From: Aedoeadaptatus nemausensis
GTDB taxonomy: Bacteria > Bacillota > Clostridia > Tissierellales > Peptoniphilaceae
DNA: 64,000 bases
Direction of reading: 5' to 3'
NCBI RefSeq assembly: GCF_903819165.1
Contig: NZ_CAIJCS010000009.1
Span: forward strand, 28,364 to 92,363
Shown: in pieces, positions 55,601 through 62,757 of the stretch
How positions within the stretch are numbered: the stretch's first letter is position 1
How the letters are laid out: every line of letters begins with the position of its first letter
Notes under the pieces: model-generated
The model's database searches: none
Told to the model about the DNA's origin: nothing
The model's input: the letters and a program-made list of their open reading frames with translations, nothing else
Position numbers and translations under genes: made by a program

Positions 55601-56082
55601 ACCGCTGATACTTTTGCCTGACCTAGTCGTTTAGGTACATAGAAGGTGACAGTTTTTGTCGTTTCGCCTTTATTGTTGAAAGTAACTGTTTCAGATTGGG
55701 CAATTGATTTGCTCACCGGGTCTTCTAAATTGATGGTTACATCAAAAGGCAATGCCTCATCTAAGGCGGAACTATCAAATGCATTATCACCGAAGTTTAA
55801 GCCTTCAGTTTCTAAATTAATAGTTACTTTTTGTTCAATATTTTTATCGGTTGTTTCTGCTCCCGTAGAGAAAAAACCTGCTCCATTTCTAAAAGAAAAA
55901 AGCTTTTTTTCTCCTCTGAGCTTGGTTAGTTCAACTATTTGCTTACCGTTTTGTTCTTTGATATTCGTGATTTCTGTTTTGCCATCACCAGGTTTTGCCG
56001 CTAGGGCATTCATAGGAAGTGATGTAAAAATCATGACAAAGGCAAGTAATAGTGTCAGAAATCTGCTTTTAACAGTTTCCAT
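49690..56082 (-). CDS. giant repeat-rich secreted protein without anchor (2130 aa)
   Basis: Signal peptide (NALA-AK near residue 29), then an N-terminal region to about 335. Nine repeats of 75-100 residues cover about 338-1155; a typical unit is EGYVTVKFDAGQNGTF, a YFVNPEKNVEI segment and a final TAKY strand, like InlB B-repeats or SHIRT domains. Then Ig-like units follow, separated by four short acidic loops (DADNNGIADED, DVDNNRIPDD, DFNNDGKPDGG, DANNDGTADD) that look calcium-binding. A coiled or FIVAR-like stretch covers about 1912-2053, and a last Ig-like domain ends the protein. No LPXTG, SLH or other anchor is seen. AAAGGAGG precedes the ATG. Confidence 0.85.
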   Translation of the reverse strand: METVKSRFLTLLLAFVMIFTSLPMNALAAKPGDGKTEITNIKEQNGKQIVELTKLRGEKKLFSFRNGAGFFSTGAETTDKNIEQKVTINLETEGLNFGDNAFDSSALDEALPFDVTINLEDPVSKSIAQSETVTFNNKGETTKTVTFYVPKRLGQAKVSAVLTALDANLDLRVYKSADSTTDTIGQDLSFDFMISQIVHPVIKAKVTDPYGKELDESISKALGLKLKLGKEEYTFDLPESKKDLNIRTLDTFKDDPFPLNLAGDSQSLELTTQLDENNKMKVGDKTYKLNKITYNALGQEVVINDKTEKVGGYIEFATQPKIVVPTPDESGDLPNTPDGYKRLSFHAESSSNAQDGRFEHGDKLKVIDVLEGTEYTDKDLQKQIKGIGQPTPLINGSVDDSKKFLKWNPALPTTGKVDDTDYWPVYLKDGGEITPGEKLPDGVFEVKVIKDDTIAEDALYGKSYGVFQGSKLARDKFPDLVAAKGHQNPKWTTEADEAEGMVEIAKPWTKVITKATNFKATAGELPDIIENPTDPTPEGYVRVTFKAGEGVEDFKDAKTYDVKEGIALTEDKYPTAEAKVGYKDPKWDVAPGTPITKDNATITATATKIEDIIPGGPGVEKPEGYYIVEFLEGKHGVFKPVKEKDQVTVYYVNPEAKVKMSQITAPTVTAKVGYKFDSWSKEYQADAIITGDRQITAVYIYVDGVSTEAKEGWTKVTLKSGDKGEFTKTTNVEGGQTKTEEFDELVYYVDPEREVTIPAPVVKATVGNTFTGFDKPLTGTFKEETTINAKYLSTSDVIEDKTPGDDAEKPEGYVTVKFDAGQNGTFAPNSITKYFVNPEKNVEIGAPGIDPNKNFVFKGFFNGDEEHSSAAKKYTKDITYTAKYDDKSNESIIPGDQAKPGGWVTISFSAGEHGTFELVNGKQPTIAYHVNPEKDVVLKDKAPAIKANDGYKFTKYDPDVETARKYTTEGQVITAQYKATVVEGPDQPTKPDPNDPGKTVPDTDYAKLTFEKGINGEFAENAKTTIWVLKNEEVKFNAPAVEANEGFVFNGWDPALQTKYTDDKTHTAKYEPKSDISDVPVAGFQEIKFLPGTDGKFEGEKQEKSVWVRPDVEVDLTAKAPKVIANKGKVHTGWEPSLIGTFTKLDKATEITAQYKTDADNNGIADEDEKTPEPEVYARNIGKDPKVTTVEVETEKNADVTIEYKDKNGETKTITGKADDQGKLTKEITPKLEKDTPVKVTVKDGEKQPTEKIVKVFDDVDNNRIPDDQAGQTERPAAIASNKGKTPTFTTIEGKTEKGATITVTVKVNGEEKPVTVENLNVNDDGTYTLEAKYDNKPLENGAEILVYAENAPKTKSAPQTTTVFNDFNNDGKPDGGKVDLNDVKDIQVIAPEKMSYTEGDKLNGTGLKAVVRDNKGGIEIFEYDNATGKFKDADGKAVDEITATVADKAIKDLSLTEKDHNGKAIDVKVGGQTGSTNQVLEVKQLQTPTPTIEFAANQNTVGSDGKTPTGTAKQKTTVKFTVKNKPTKVFVKYTVNGEAKEESFEIGANDDATKTVDLQVKLPVGAEVQVLAKDADKALSEAATAKVVRDANNDGTADDKTPVGKTEIDPIKAESEKITVKPADNATELVIKETDKSGNTPADSKEITVTKDEDGNWKIGDDIIKPDKDGKLTIPTKGKLELDEYNVVEVDAKGDPDTTTPSNARETVGEAADTTAPAMPQIDQPVDGDKDIKVKTPTEPDAKTIIVEVEVPAKPGENPTKKTVEVTKGDDGKWKTPDGKEVPEENGKLVIPVDPAVKTGDKVTVEVKDDSGNASKSEPQTVVERQKLPVPTIDPIKTGERTVSGTAKDAATVDIYKKNAEGGYDLVKEDVGVSADGSYTYNHTDGFKDGDVIRVVAKKLGMTPNNAETTVGVDTSALDKAITDGKSELDKRNDGTPADKALEDAIKEGEDLKKKDPAPSQEEVDQAKDKIEKAIEDKKKADEARDKLKEIIKEAEEETKKDGYEEKPGKDRRELEKTIKEGKESLENNTNIPESTEKIEKALEKIRKETLQVSAKDPKVGDQSITITTYPSLCEVEVFINDVSMDKIKTNGFGTYSFTLDEPIKAGTTIELKAHKDGYNDNSYWTKVK

Positions 56083-56102
56083 GAATCCTCCTTTGTTATG
56101 GT

Positions 56103-56123
56103 CCGGGAGGTAAGACCTCCCGG
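56103..56123 (-). other. strong hairpin between the first and second surface protein genes
   Basis: CCGGGAGGT-CTT-ACCTCCCGG is a perfect 9-bp stem in the 61-nt gap, without a T run. It may mark a processing or stability site that sets the ratio of the two proteins. Confidence 0.7.
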
Positions 56124-56143
56124 TACTAACTACTGTCTATCTT

Positions 56144-59100
56144 TTATAACTGTTTTGCATAGGGGTTCGTTCTGCCACCATCAGGTGTAGTACCGATGAT
56201 TTCAATAACATCTCCTCTTTGCAATTTATAGTCACCTAGTTTATTTAAGGTGATTTTTGCGAATCTTTTACCGATGGTTTCTTGTCCCATAGCCTTCGCC
56301 TTGGTTTGATAGCCGTCTGTTCTGTCTCTTACAGCTTCAGCATCTGCTGCATTATAGATTCTGACGGTGACTGTAGTGTCTTCTTCATAACCTCTTACAT
56401 AGACATGGTCTGCGCCCATTCTTTCGTTTCTGACCATAATCTTAATGACCTTGGTCGGGTTATATGCCGGCTTAAGAGCTGTCGCATTTCCAAATCTATC
56501 TTCTATAGATATATCCAGGTCTGTGAAGCCCGCTCTTTGTAGCATTTCAATAGTAGCTTCGGCTTCTTCTTTGGTATCCAAACGTAGGATTTGTTCTCCT
56601 TTAAGATCTTTGTATTTTACAACTACACGATCTTGTTCTTCTTTGAAGTTCGACAGGTCTACATTTACCCAACGTCTCCAAAGTTCGTCTCCTGCTTTCG
56701 CATCTGCTGTTGGTGCTGTTAAGTCGAGGGTAAATCCGTCCGAATAATTAGGCTTCTTGCCTTTTTCATCAGATTTGATTACAAGATCAACGCCTTGTTC
56801 TTTCAATTTGTTGATTTGGTCGAATTTGCTTTCCGGTATTAAGATTTGTCTCTTAACTTCGGTTCTGTCGTCAGAAACCATGTCTTTGTCCAGAACCACG
56901 GGATCGATATCGCCCTTAGCATCAACCGGTGCCAAAGGTACGAATGTCTTGTCTTCGCCTTCACCTTCAAAGTAACCTAAAGTATATTTAGATCCTTTTT
57001 GTGGTGGTAGAAGCGGATGGTTCGGCACGTTAAATTCTACAACTGCATTGCCGTCTTTATCCTTAGGAAGTTGTTCTTTTTCTACTACCTTATGGGAAAC
57101 CGGTTGAGCTTCAACCTTGGCTTCTGTAATTGTAGATGCAGTTTCCGCTTCACCTACTACCTTAAATTGTTGAGCTTTAACAACTTGTCCCGGCTCCATT
57201 TGACCTGTAGAGATAGTGATTACACCATTTTCATCAACTGTAACTTTACCTGTGAAAGTACTGTTCGGTTGGTCAAGTACATAGCTACCGTTGTCATGCT
57301 TAACAACTGTTACCGTCTTGCCGTCAGGTAGGGTCGTTACGATCTTGCTGGGATCGCCGACTTTTCTTACAACTACTTGTGTGGCATCATACTTAATCGG
57401 ATCGATTGCAGGCGGTTGTACATCTACTTTCATATTCGTAAGTTTGATGCTGTAGCCATAAGTGTCGAAGTATTTCATTGTCTTATTTTCATTAGGATTG
57501 ATAAGACTTCCATCTTTTGTGTAGTGACTACGCAATGTAGCTGCCGACATGGCATCGACACCGTCGGTGTTTACAAGTTGAGCCTTGTATCCGCCTAATC
57601 CCTTGTTTTGGTTGGTGTTAACAATCGTTACACCATAGTCCTTGTAGTTTACACTTCCGTTTTCAAATAATTTCTTTGTTGAATCAGTAAGCTCTACTGC
57701 GATATAGGACATTCTGTGACCTGCTTCGTCATAGGAAGGTAGGTCTTTCCAGATTAGCTTACCTGTCTCGGGAGTTGCGCTTGTTAAGGCTTGTACTGTT
57801 CCCGGTACCGGTCTGTAAACTGCATTTTGGTCTACAATTTCGAAGCCTGCTGCACCTACTGCCGGTCTTGCTAAAAGACCAACATAAAGCTTGCCGATGT
57901 TCTTGTCTTTGTCTGTTCCTTCAGCCCAAACTTTTTCAACATCTACGTGGTAGTTTTTCTTCCAAACTGCATATAGGTCAACACCGTCTCTAACTTGTTT
58001 AGCAGTTAGTGTGTATTGGTCTCCGTCACGTAGGTAGTTATCAACGTTAACGCCGGTGCCTGTTTTGTTTTCATCAGGAATGTCTGCCTTAGGATCAGTT
58101 GAGTAACCTACTAGTGAGTAGCCTTCCATCTTGAACTTCGGATCTGACCAGTTCTTTTGTAGACGGACTGCACGGTCTGTGAGGTTTTGTTCCGTCAAGC
58201 TTTGAGTTACCGTTTCATCCGTCTTGCCTTTTAAGCCTTCCGGCGGATTAGTGTGGAAGGTCACAAGTGGCGAACCGTAAGCTGCGTAAACAGTCATGTT
58301 TTTAGTAATCGGTGAAGTACTCGTAAAGATTAGGTTTTCTCCACTGAGATACTTGTCTACCGAATCTGCCACCTTTAGCTTTGTAAAGGCTTCAGTAACT
58401 TCTTGCGGTGTGCCTGTGAGTTTTTGTGTTGTCCAGCCTAGGAAGGTCTTACCGGTTACGACCGGATCTTTCTCTACAAATTTTCTTAATTGAAGAGCTT
58501 CCTTAGTGCGTCCCAGTTCACCTTGAAGTTTTGTCTTCTTTTCACCTGATGCTTCTGCAATTTGTTTTTCTAATGCAGCGATGGTTTCTTCAAAGTTCTT
58601 GCCATTGTGGTCTTTTAAGTCTACATGAGCGCCTTCAAAACCGTTGGCTACATAGCCTTCTACATTGGCAAATTTCACGTTCATAGGTGCGATGCGGACT
58701 ACAGGTTCTTGCCGAGTTGATCTTGTTGTAATGTAGGCATGTTCTGTACCTACTTTTTTATCTTTATCTACACCCTTATAAGATAGAACGTTTTGTTCAA
58801 GTGTACCACCGTTTAAATCGAAGGTTACTCTGGATTGAACTTGTTCCACGACAGGATCTTTACTTTCAAGAGAGTTGGATAAAACGTCTTGGTTTGTAAA
58901 GTAAAGAGGCATGTCTTTTGTTGCCCAATAGTTCGAATCAAGCTTGTTTTCTTCACCGTTCGAAGCCGATGTCCATTCGAAACCTTGTACATCGTCGCCG
59001 TTGACGTTCATTTCGATTTTTTGGTCGGAAGCTTGGATAGTTCCAAGTCTCTTTGCCGTTTTAACTTCGTTCTTGTTTGCATCGTAGGGATATACATAGA

Positions 59101-61054
59101 CTCTATCGTATTTTGAACGACCTGTCAGATGCTCGGAGTCTGTAAAAATTTCGTCGATATCCGGTGCGTCTGCTGTTCTTGTTAAGATCCCTCCGCCGAA
59201 GTTTTCTTGACGAGAAGTCATTAGCGGATCGTGATTGTCGATAAATAAAGTTTGTTGCGGATCATTTATCTTCTTACCATCTTTAATAACTTCGCCCTTT
59301 TCATTTCTCGTGTAACCGTCTTTAAGAGGTCTTTCGAATCGATAGGTCTTGTCTTTTTTGATCGTATTACCGGAATCATCTTTGGCAGAATAGTTAAAGG
59401 TAACTGTCATGCCGGGAGACACTTCTTGTAATTTAGTCTTTCTAGAGAAGATCGTTAAAGGTGTGTCCTTTTTAATCTTAATGTCGAAAGGAACCGATAC
59501 AGTCATCTTACGCATATAGTTTGCGTTCCAAGTGATACCACCGCCAACATATTTAGCCTTATCAGATGTGGTTCTAAGGCTTATTTTGTATTGGTCGTCT
59601 CCGATCTGGATAAATGAACCTTGTGTATCGAAAGTACCAGTCGTAATAAGGTCACGTCTACCGTCAAAACGGATATCGATAGTATCGCCACGTTTCAGAT
59701 TGATATCTTCATCTCTGGGAACCGACTTAAATTCTTCGACACCTGTTTCGTTGGTCGCGAAAAGTGTGGAGAAGAATTCGTAAGAAATGATATCGCTGGA
59801 TCCGAATTTTTCTTTTAACTTATCCTTGTCGACGAAGTATCTGACAACGGTAGAGTTTCCGTAGCCTGTCAGGGTAGGACCGCCGGGCAAGAAGGTTTTA
59901 TTCGGATCATTACTTGAATACTTAACGATACCGACGCCATTTCTTTTTTCAATTTGATCTAATGAATAGTCTATTCTGTTGGCAGGCTTCGGAACTGTCT
60001 CATCCGCAGACGGATAGTGCAGTTTGTCATTTCTATCTGCTGAGAATAGTTGAATAACTGTTCCGGACTCATCTTGAGGTTTGAGGATATCGATCAGGCT
60101 TTCGTCAAAGGATTGCATAAAGCCATAGTCGCCTCTATTTTCGGAACTACCCGAGTTCATAGAACCACCGACGTCAGCTACAGAACCTACGGTACCTTGA
60201 GTTCTTCTCATGTACACGTCGAAGTAGCCTTTTTCTTCATTATATTTAATATAAGAAGAAGCCGCTTGGAAGGTGTTTTCGTAGTTGCGTACTACGTCTG
60301 TATTGATTATACCTTGCTTAAGATCTACTCTTACAGGAACGAAGGTAGACATAGTGTAGGATGAATATGGAACCTGTTCATTTTCAGATATAGTTGTGGA
60401 ATAGATTCTTTCGTATTTAGCGTCCGTCAACCTCATTTGGATGAGGGGGTTTTTATCTAGATTTTTAACGGTTTGATCCTTCTTAATTACCAAGTCGATA
60501 GGCACTTCATAGTGGGTACCTACAGTTCCCGTTTTTACGGTATTGGTCCCGTCACCATCAAGTTTCATCACATGTAGGTTTCCAGACCCACCTTGTTGGG
60601 CGGATAAGGGTTCAAACTTAACAAATTCTGAGTTATAGTTCCAACCGTCGTGGTTATTCCTGCCTTGTTTAGGTGTTTCTTTGCCCATGCCTGATAGATC
60701 CCAGTCGATCAGTTGTTCTAGATTGTGGTCAGGTTTAAGAACCATTCTCTCCCATGCTCCAGATGTTGAACCAGAGTAAGCCGAAAAGGCAAGTCTTACT
60801 ACCTCTCTGCCGTCCGGTCTGGTGTAGCCCCCGATGTATCTAAGAGACGGGTTCTTTAATACTTCTGCCGTAGATACCTTTACAAGTCTACCTTGATGGG
60901 GAATCGGCCAGTATCTGGCTGTCTTTTTGTCGTCGACCCAGTTGGCCGGTTCGACTTCTGCGAATGCCCGGAAGGGGATCACCGTAACGAGCATAAGTAT
61001 GGCCAAGGCGAGTGCAAAGGCTCTCTTAAAGCTACTTAAATTACTAGTTTTCAT
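56144..61054 (-). CDS. giant secreted protein with InlB- and Cna-B-like domains, no anchor (1636 aa)
   Basis: First gene of the surface cluster. The signal peptide ends near residue 32 (PFRAFA). The N-terminal 700 residues are not recognised. InlB-like units lie near 743-1030 (VTFDLNGGTLEQ, FLGWTTQKLTG, LYAVWKKN), broken by a short coiled coil at about 818-855. A Cna-B-like domain covers about 1034-1125 (HVDVEKVWAEGTDKDKN and LIWKDLPSYDEAGHRMSY). The C-terminal part has Ig-like strands and ends without an SLH domain, LPXTG motif or membrane segment. GGAGGA precedes the ATG. Adhesion or assembly into a surface structure are possible roles, not shown. Confidence 0.85.
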   Translation of the reverse strand: MKTSNLSSFKRAFALALAILMLVTVIPFRAFAEVEPANWVDDKKTARYWPIPHQGRLVKVSTAEVLKNPSLRYIGGYTRPDGREVVRLAFSAYSGSTSGAWERMVLKPDHNLEQLIDWDLSGMGKETPKQGRNNHDGWNYNSEFVKFEPLSAQQGGSGNLHVMKLDGDGTNTVKTGTVGTHYEVPIDLVIKKDQTVKNLDKNPLIQMRLTDAKYERIYSTTISENEQVPYSSYTMSTFVPVRVDLKQGIINTDVVRNYENTFQAASSYIKYNEEKGYFDVYMRRTQGTVGSVADVGGSMNSGSSENRGDYGFMQSFDESLIDILKPQDESGTVIQLFSADRNDKLHYPSADETVPKPANRIDYSLDQIEKRNGVGIVKYSSNDPNKTFLPGGPTLTGYGNSTVVRYFVDKDKLKEKFGSSDIISYEFFSTLFATNETGVEEFKSVPRDEDINLKRGDTIDIRFDGRRDLITTGTFDTQGSFIQIGDDQYKISLRTTSDKAKYVGGGITWNANYMRKMTVSVPFDIKIKKDTPLTIFSRKTKLQEVSPGMTVTFNYSAKDDSGNTIKKDKTYRFERPLKDGYTRNEKGEVIKDGKKINDPQQTLFIDNHDPLMTSRQENFGGGILTRTADAPDIDEIFTDSEHLTGRSKYDRVYVYPYDANKNEVKTAKRLGTIQASDQKIEMNVNGDDVQGFEWTSASNGEENKLDSNYWATKDMPLYFTNQDVLSNSLESKDPVVEQVQSRVTFDLNGGTLEQNVLSYKGVDKDKKVGTEHAYITTRSTRQEPVVRIAPMNVKFANVEGYVANGFEGAHVDLKDHNGKNFEETIAALEKQIAEASGEKKTKLQGELGRTKEALQLRKFVEKDPVVTGKTFLGWTTQKLTGTPQEVTEAFTKLKVADSVDKYLSGENLIFTSTSPITKNMTVYAAYGSPLVTFHTNPPEGLKGKTDETVTQSLTEQNLTDRAVRLQKNWSDPKFKMEGYSLVGYSTDPKADIPDENKTGTGVNVDNYLRDGDQYTLTAKQVRDGVDLYAVWKKNYHVDVEKVWAEGTDKDKNIGKLYVGLLARPAVGAAGFEIVDQNAVYRPVPGTVQALTSATPETGKLIWKDLPSYDEAGHRMSYIAVELTDSTKKLFENGSVNYKDYGVTIVNTNQNKGLGGYKAQLVNTDGVDAMSAATLRSHYTKDGSLINPNENKTMKYFDTYGYSIKLTNMKVDVQPPAIDPIKYDATQVVVRKVGDPSKIVTTLPDGKTVTVVKHDNGSYVLDQPNSTFTGKVTVDENGVITISTGQMEPGQVVKAQQFKVVGEAETASTITEAKVEAQPVSHKVVEKEQLPKDKDGNAVVEFNVPNHPLLPPQKGSKYTLGYFEGEGEDKTFVPLAPVDAKGDIDPVVLDKDMVSDDRTEVKRQILIPESKFDQINKLKEQGVDLVIKSDEKGKKPNYSDGFTLDLTAPTADAKAGDELWRRWVNVDLSNFKEEQDRVVVKYKDLKGEQILRLDTKEEAEATIEMLQRAGFTDLDISIEDRFGNATALKPAYNPTKVIKIMVRNERMGADHVYVRGYEEDTTVTVRIYNAADAEAVRDRTDGYQTKAKAMGQETIGKRFAKITLNKLGDYKLQRGDVIEIIGTTPDGGRTNPYAKQL

Positions 61055-61550
61055 TCTTCCTCCTCGATTGTTATTTTGCGAATAGATCGCATTAATCTAT
61101 GTTAAAACACACGACTCCCATCGCGCGTTGTTATTTTTATTCCACCATTAAAGATTGACGGAATAAAGTGAGCTTCTCTTCTTGATGCCGTCGTTTTATA
61201 TATTTTCTGCTTGTTCGCTTTATCACGCTTTATGCTTAATTATACGGACGGCGTATCCTGTATGATAGTTTCTAACAAAAAGGAGCGTCAGCGGATCGTT
61301 CGTTACGTACTAAACCTATAGGGTTGGAGTTGTTATGGATTAATTTCTTCATATAATGATGTTCATCTCCCCCTTTCTTCAGAGCTGTCGGCTCTTGCCG
61401 GTTAAATGCTCTACTCACTTTAATCTGCCGACGCAAAACGGGGCTATGGAATTCATAACCCTGACGATCGGACCTACATTTTACGTCGAAATCTTTTACA
61501 TATTTCGACACTAGAGGGAGTTGAATATATACTCCTCCTCTACACTAATT
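61055..61550 (-). promoter_or_regulatory. long structured 5' leader of the surface protein cluster
   Basis: About 490 nt lie between an extended -10 promoter (61551-61559) and the first start codon, with no convincing gene. On the RNA several stems can form: GTCGAAAT with ATTTCGAC (61485-61509), GGGTTATG with CATAGCCC (61441-61461, one G-U pair), AGAGC with GCTCT (61381-61395) and GCCGAC with GTCGGC (61387-61432). The last two compete for the same bases, as in a switch. It matches no riboswitch family I could recognise. A second TATAAT lies at 61239-61244. Confidence 0.5.
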
Positions 61551-61559
61551 AGTATAACA
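61551..61559 (-). promoter_or_regulatory. extended -10 promoter upstream of the surface protein cluster
   Basis: TG-T-TATACT on the minus strand; the -35 region (TCGAAA) is weak. Confidence 0.5.
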
Positions 61560-61586
61560 TAAGTTCAAAGGTTTTCGACTGAATTC

Positions 61587-61769
61587 TTAAGATTTGTTTA
61601 TTTTTAAGTAATTTTCTATAAAGATATTAATATAATAAATATTTTTGCTGTTCTGGCGGGAATAAAAGGTTTTTTGGGGAGTTTCGCTTTCACGCTGAAT
61701 GGATTTTTGATAAGCACTTTTGTTCTTCTGAGGGGGTAGTCGCTTTTCACGTAAACGACCGCGATCCAT
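61587..61769 (-). CDS. doubtful small ORF, 60 aa, basic
   Basis: An ATG at 61769 with AGGGAG four nt upstream opens a 60-residue frame. The product is very basic at the start (MDRGRLREKRLPPQKNKS) and ends in an isoleucine- and asparagine-rich stretch (NIYYINIFIENYLKINKS). It matches no family I know and the second half has the AT-rich look of non-coding DNA. It ends before the surface cluster promoter. Confidence 0.2.
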   Translation of the reverse strand: MDRGRLREKRLPPQKNKSAYQKSIQRESETPQKTFYSRQNSKNIYYINIFIENYLKINKS

Positions 61770-61799
61770 AATACTCCCTTTGATTCATATTTCTCCCAC

Positions 61800-61830
61800 T
61801 AAAAAACCGACCCTTTCGGATCGGTTCTTT
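61800..61830 (-). terminator. terminator after trxB
   Basis: AACCGATCC-GAAA-GGGTCGGTT followed by six T on the minus strand. Confidence 0.88.
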
Positions 61831-61831
61831 C

Positions 61832-62755
61832 TTATTGATATTGGACGATGCGTTCCGCTACGGCCATGGCGGCGGTGCAACCGTCGCCGCAGGCGGTAAC
61901 TACTTGTCTGAATTTTTTATCCACGATGTCGCCGGCGGCGTAGATGCCGTCGACTTCGGTCATGCAGTTTTCGTCTACGGGTACGTAGCCGCTTTTTAGT
62001 TCTACGTGGGGCGCGAGGATTTCGGTTTGGGGTTGTTGCCCGACGTAAATAAAGATTCCCAATGGTTTGTCGCCTTTTTCAATGGCGGCGGTTTCCCCGG
62101 TTTCGTTATTGTAGAGGACGAGGCCTTCCACCATTTTATCCCCTTTGATTTCTTTCAATTCCGTGTGCCAATGGATTTCGATGTTTTCGTTTTTCTTCGC
62201 CGCTTCGGCAATAAAGCCTTCCGCTCTCAGCTCTCCTCTTCTGTGAACGATGTGCACTTTCGCCCCGAGGTTTGCGAGGTAGAGGGCTTCTTCCACGGCG
62301 CTGTTGCCGCCGCCGATGACGTAGACTTCGCCGTTTCCGTAGAAGGCGCCGTCGCAGGTGGCGCAGTAGCTTACGCCGCGGGATACGAATTCCGCCTCGC
62401 CGGGAACGCCCAGCTGATTGGGAGTAGAACCTGTGGCGACGATGATATATTTGGCGCGGTAATCTTGTTTCGATGTGGTGACGATTTTTTCGTCCCCTTC
62501 CACATTAAGTTTTTCCACCCGTTCTTTTTTGATTTCGGCGCCGAAGGATGTGGCTTGCTTTTTCATGCGCATGCCGATGGCCATACCCGTGTCGTCTTCC
62601 AAGACGCCGGGATAGTTTTCCACGCTTAATGTTTGCGCCATTTGCCCGCCTTCGAGCTGAGGCTCGAGGACAAGTGTGGAAAGATGGGCGCGGCTCGTAT
62701 AGATGGCGGCAGTAAGCCCTGCAGGGCCGCCGCCGATTATAATCACGTCGTACAT
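61832..62755 (-). CDS. trxB: thioredoxin reductase
   Basis: This 307-residue flavoenzyme passes electrons from NADPH to thioredoxin. It has the FAD motif GGGPAGLTAAIYTSR near residue 8, the redox pair in CATCDGAFY near residue 133, the NADPH fold VIGGGNSAVEEALYL near residue 152 with the following HRRGELRAE, and the C-terminal GIYAAGDIVDKKFRQV. The open frame extends to 62797, but GAGGT before the ATG at 62755 fixes the start. It begins 2 nt after the end of fni. Confidence 0.94.
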   Translation of the reverse strand: MYDVIIIGGGPAGLTAAIYTSRAHLSTLVLEPQLEGGQMAQTLSVENYPGVLEDDTGMAIGMRMKKQATSFGAEIKKERVEKLNVEGDEKIVTTSKQDYRAKYIIVATGSTPNQLGVPGEAEFVSRGVSYCATCDGAFYGNGEVYVIGGGNSAVEEALYLANLGAKVHIVHRRGELRAEGFIAEAAKKNENIEIHWHTELKEIKGDKMVEGLVLYNNETGETAAIEKGDKPLGIFIYVGQQPQTEILAPHVELKSGYVPVDENCMTEVDGIYAAGDIVDKKFRQVVTACGDGCTAAMAVAERIVQYQ

Positions 62756-62757
62756 AC

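Noticed and set aside
61381..61432. CCGACAGCT on the minus strand as part of a c-di-AMP (ydaO) riboswitch
   Set aside because: Only nine bases agree; the other conserved parts of that fold are not found in the expected order.
61272..61511. 79-aa open frame on the minus strand in the surface protein leader
   Set aside because: GTG start without a ribosome binding site; it runs over the hairpins of the leader and looks non-coding.
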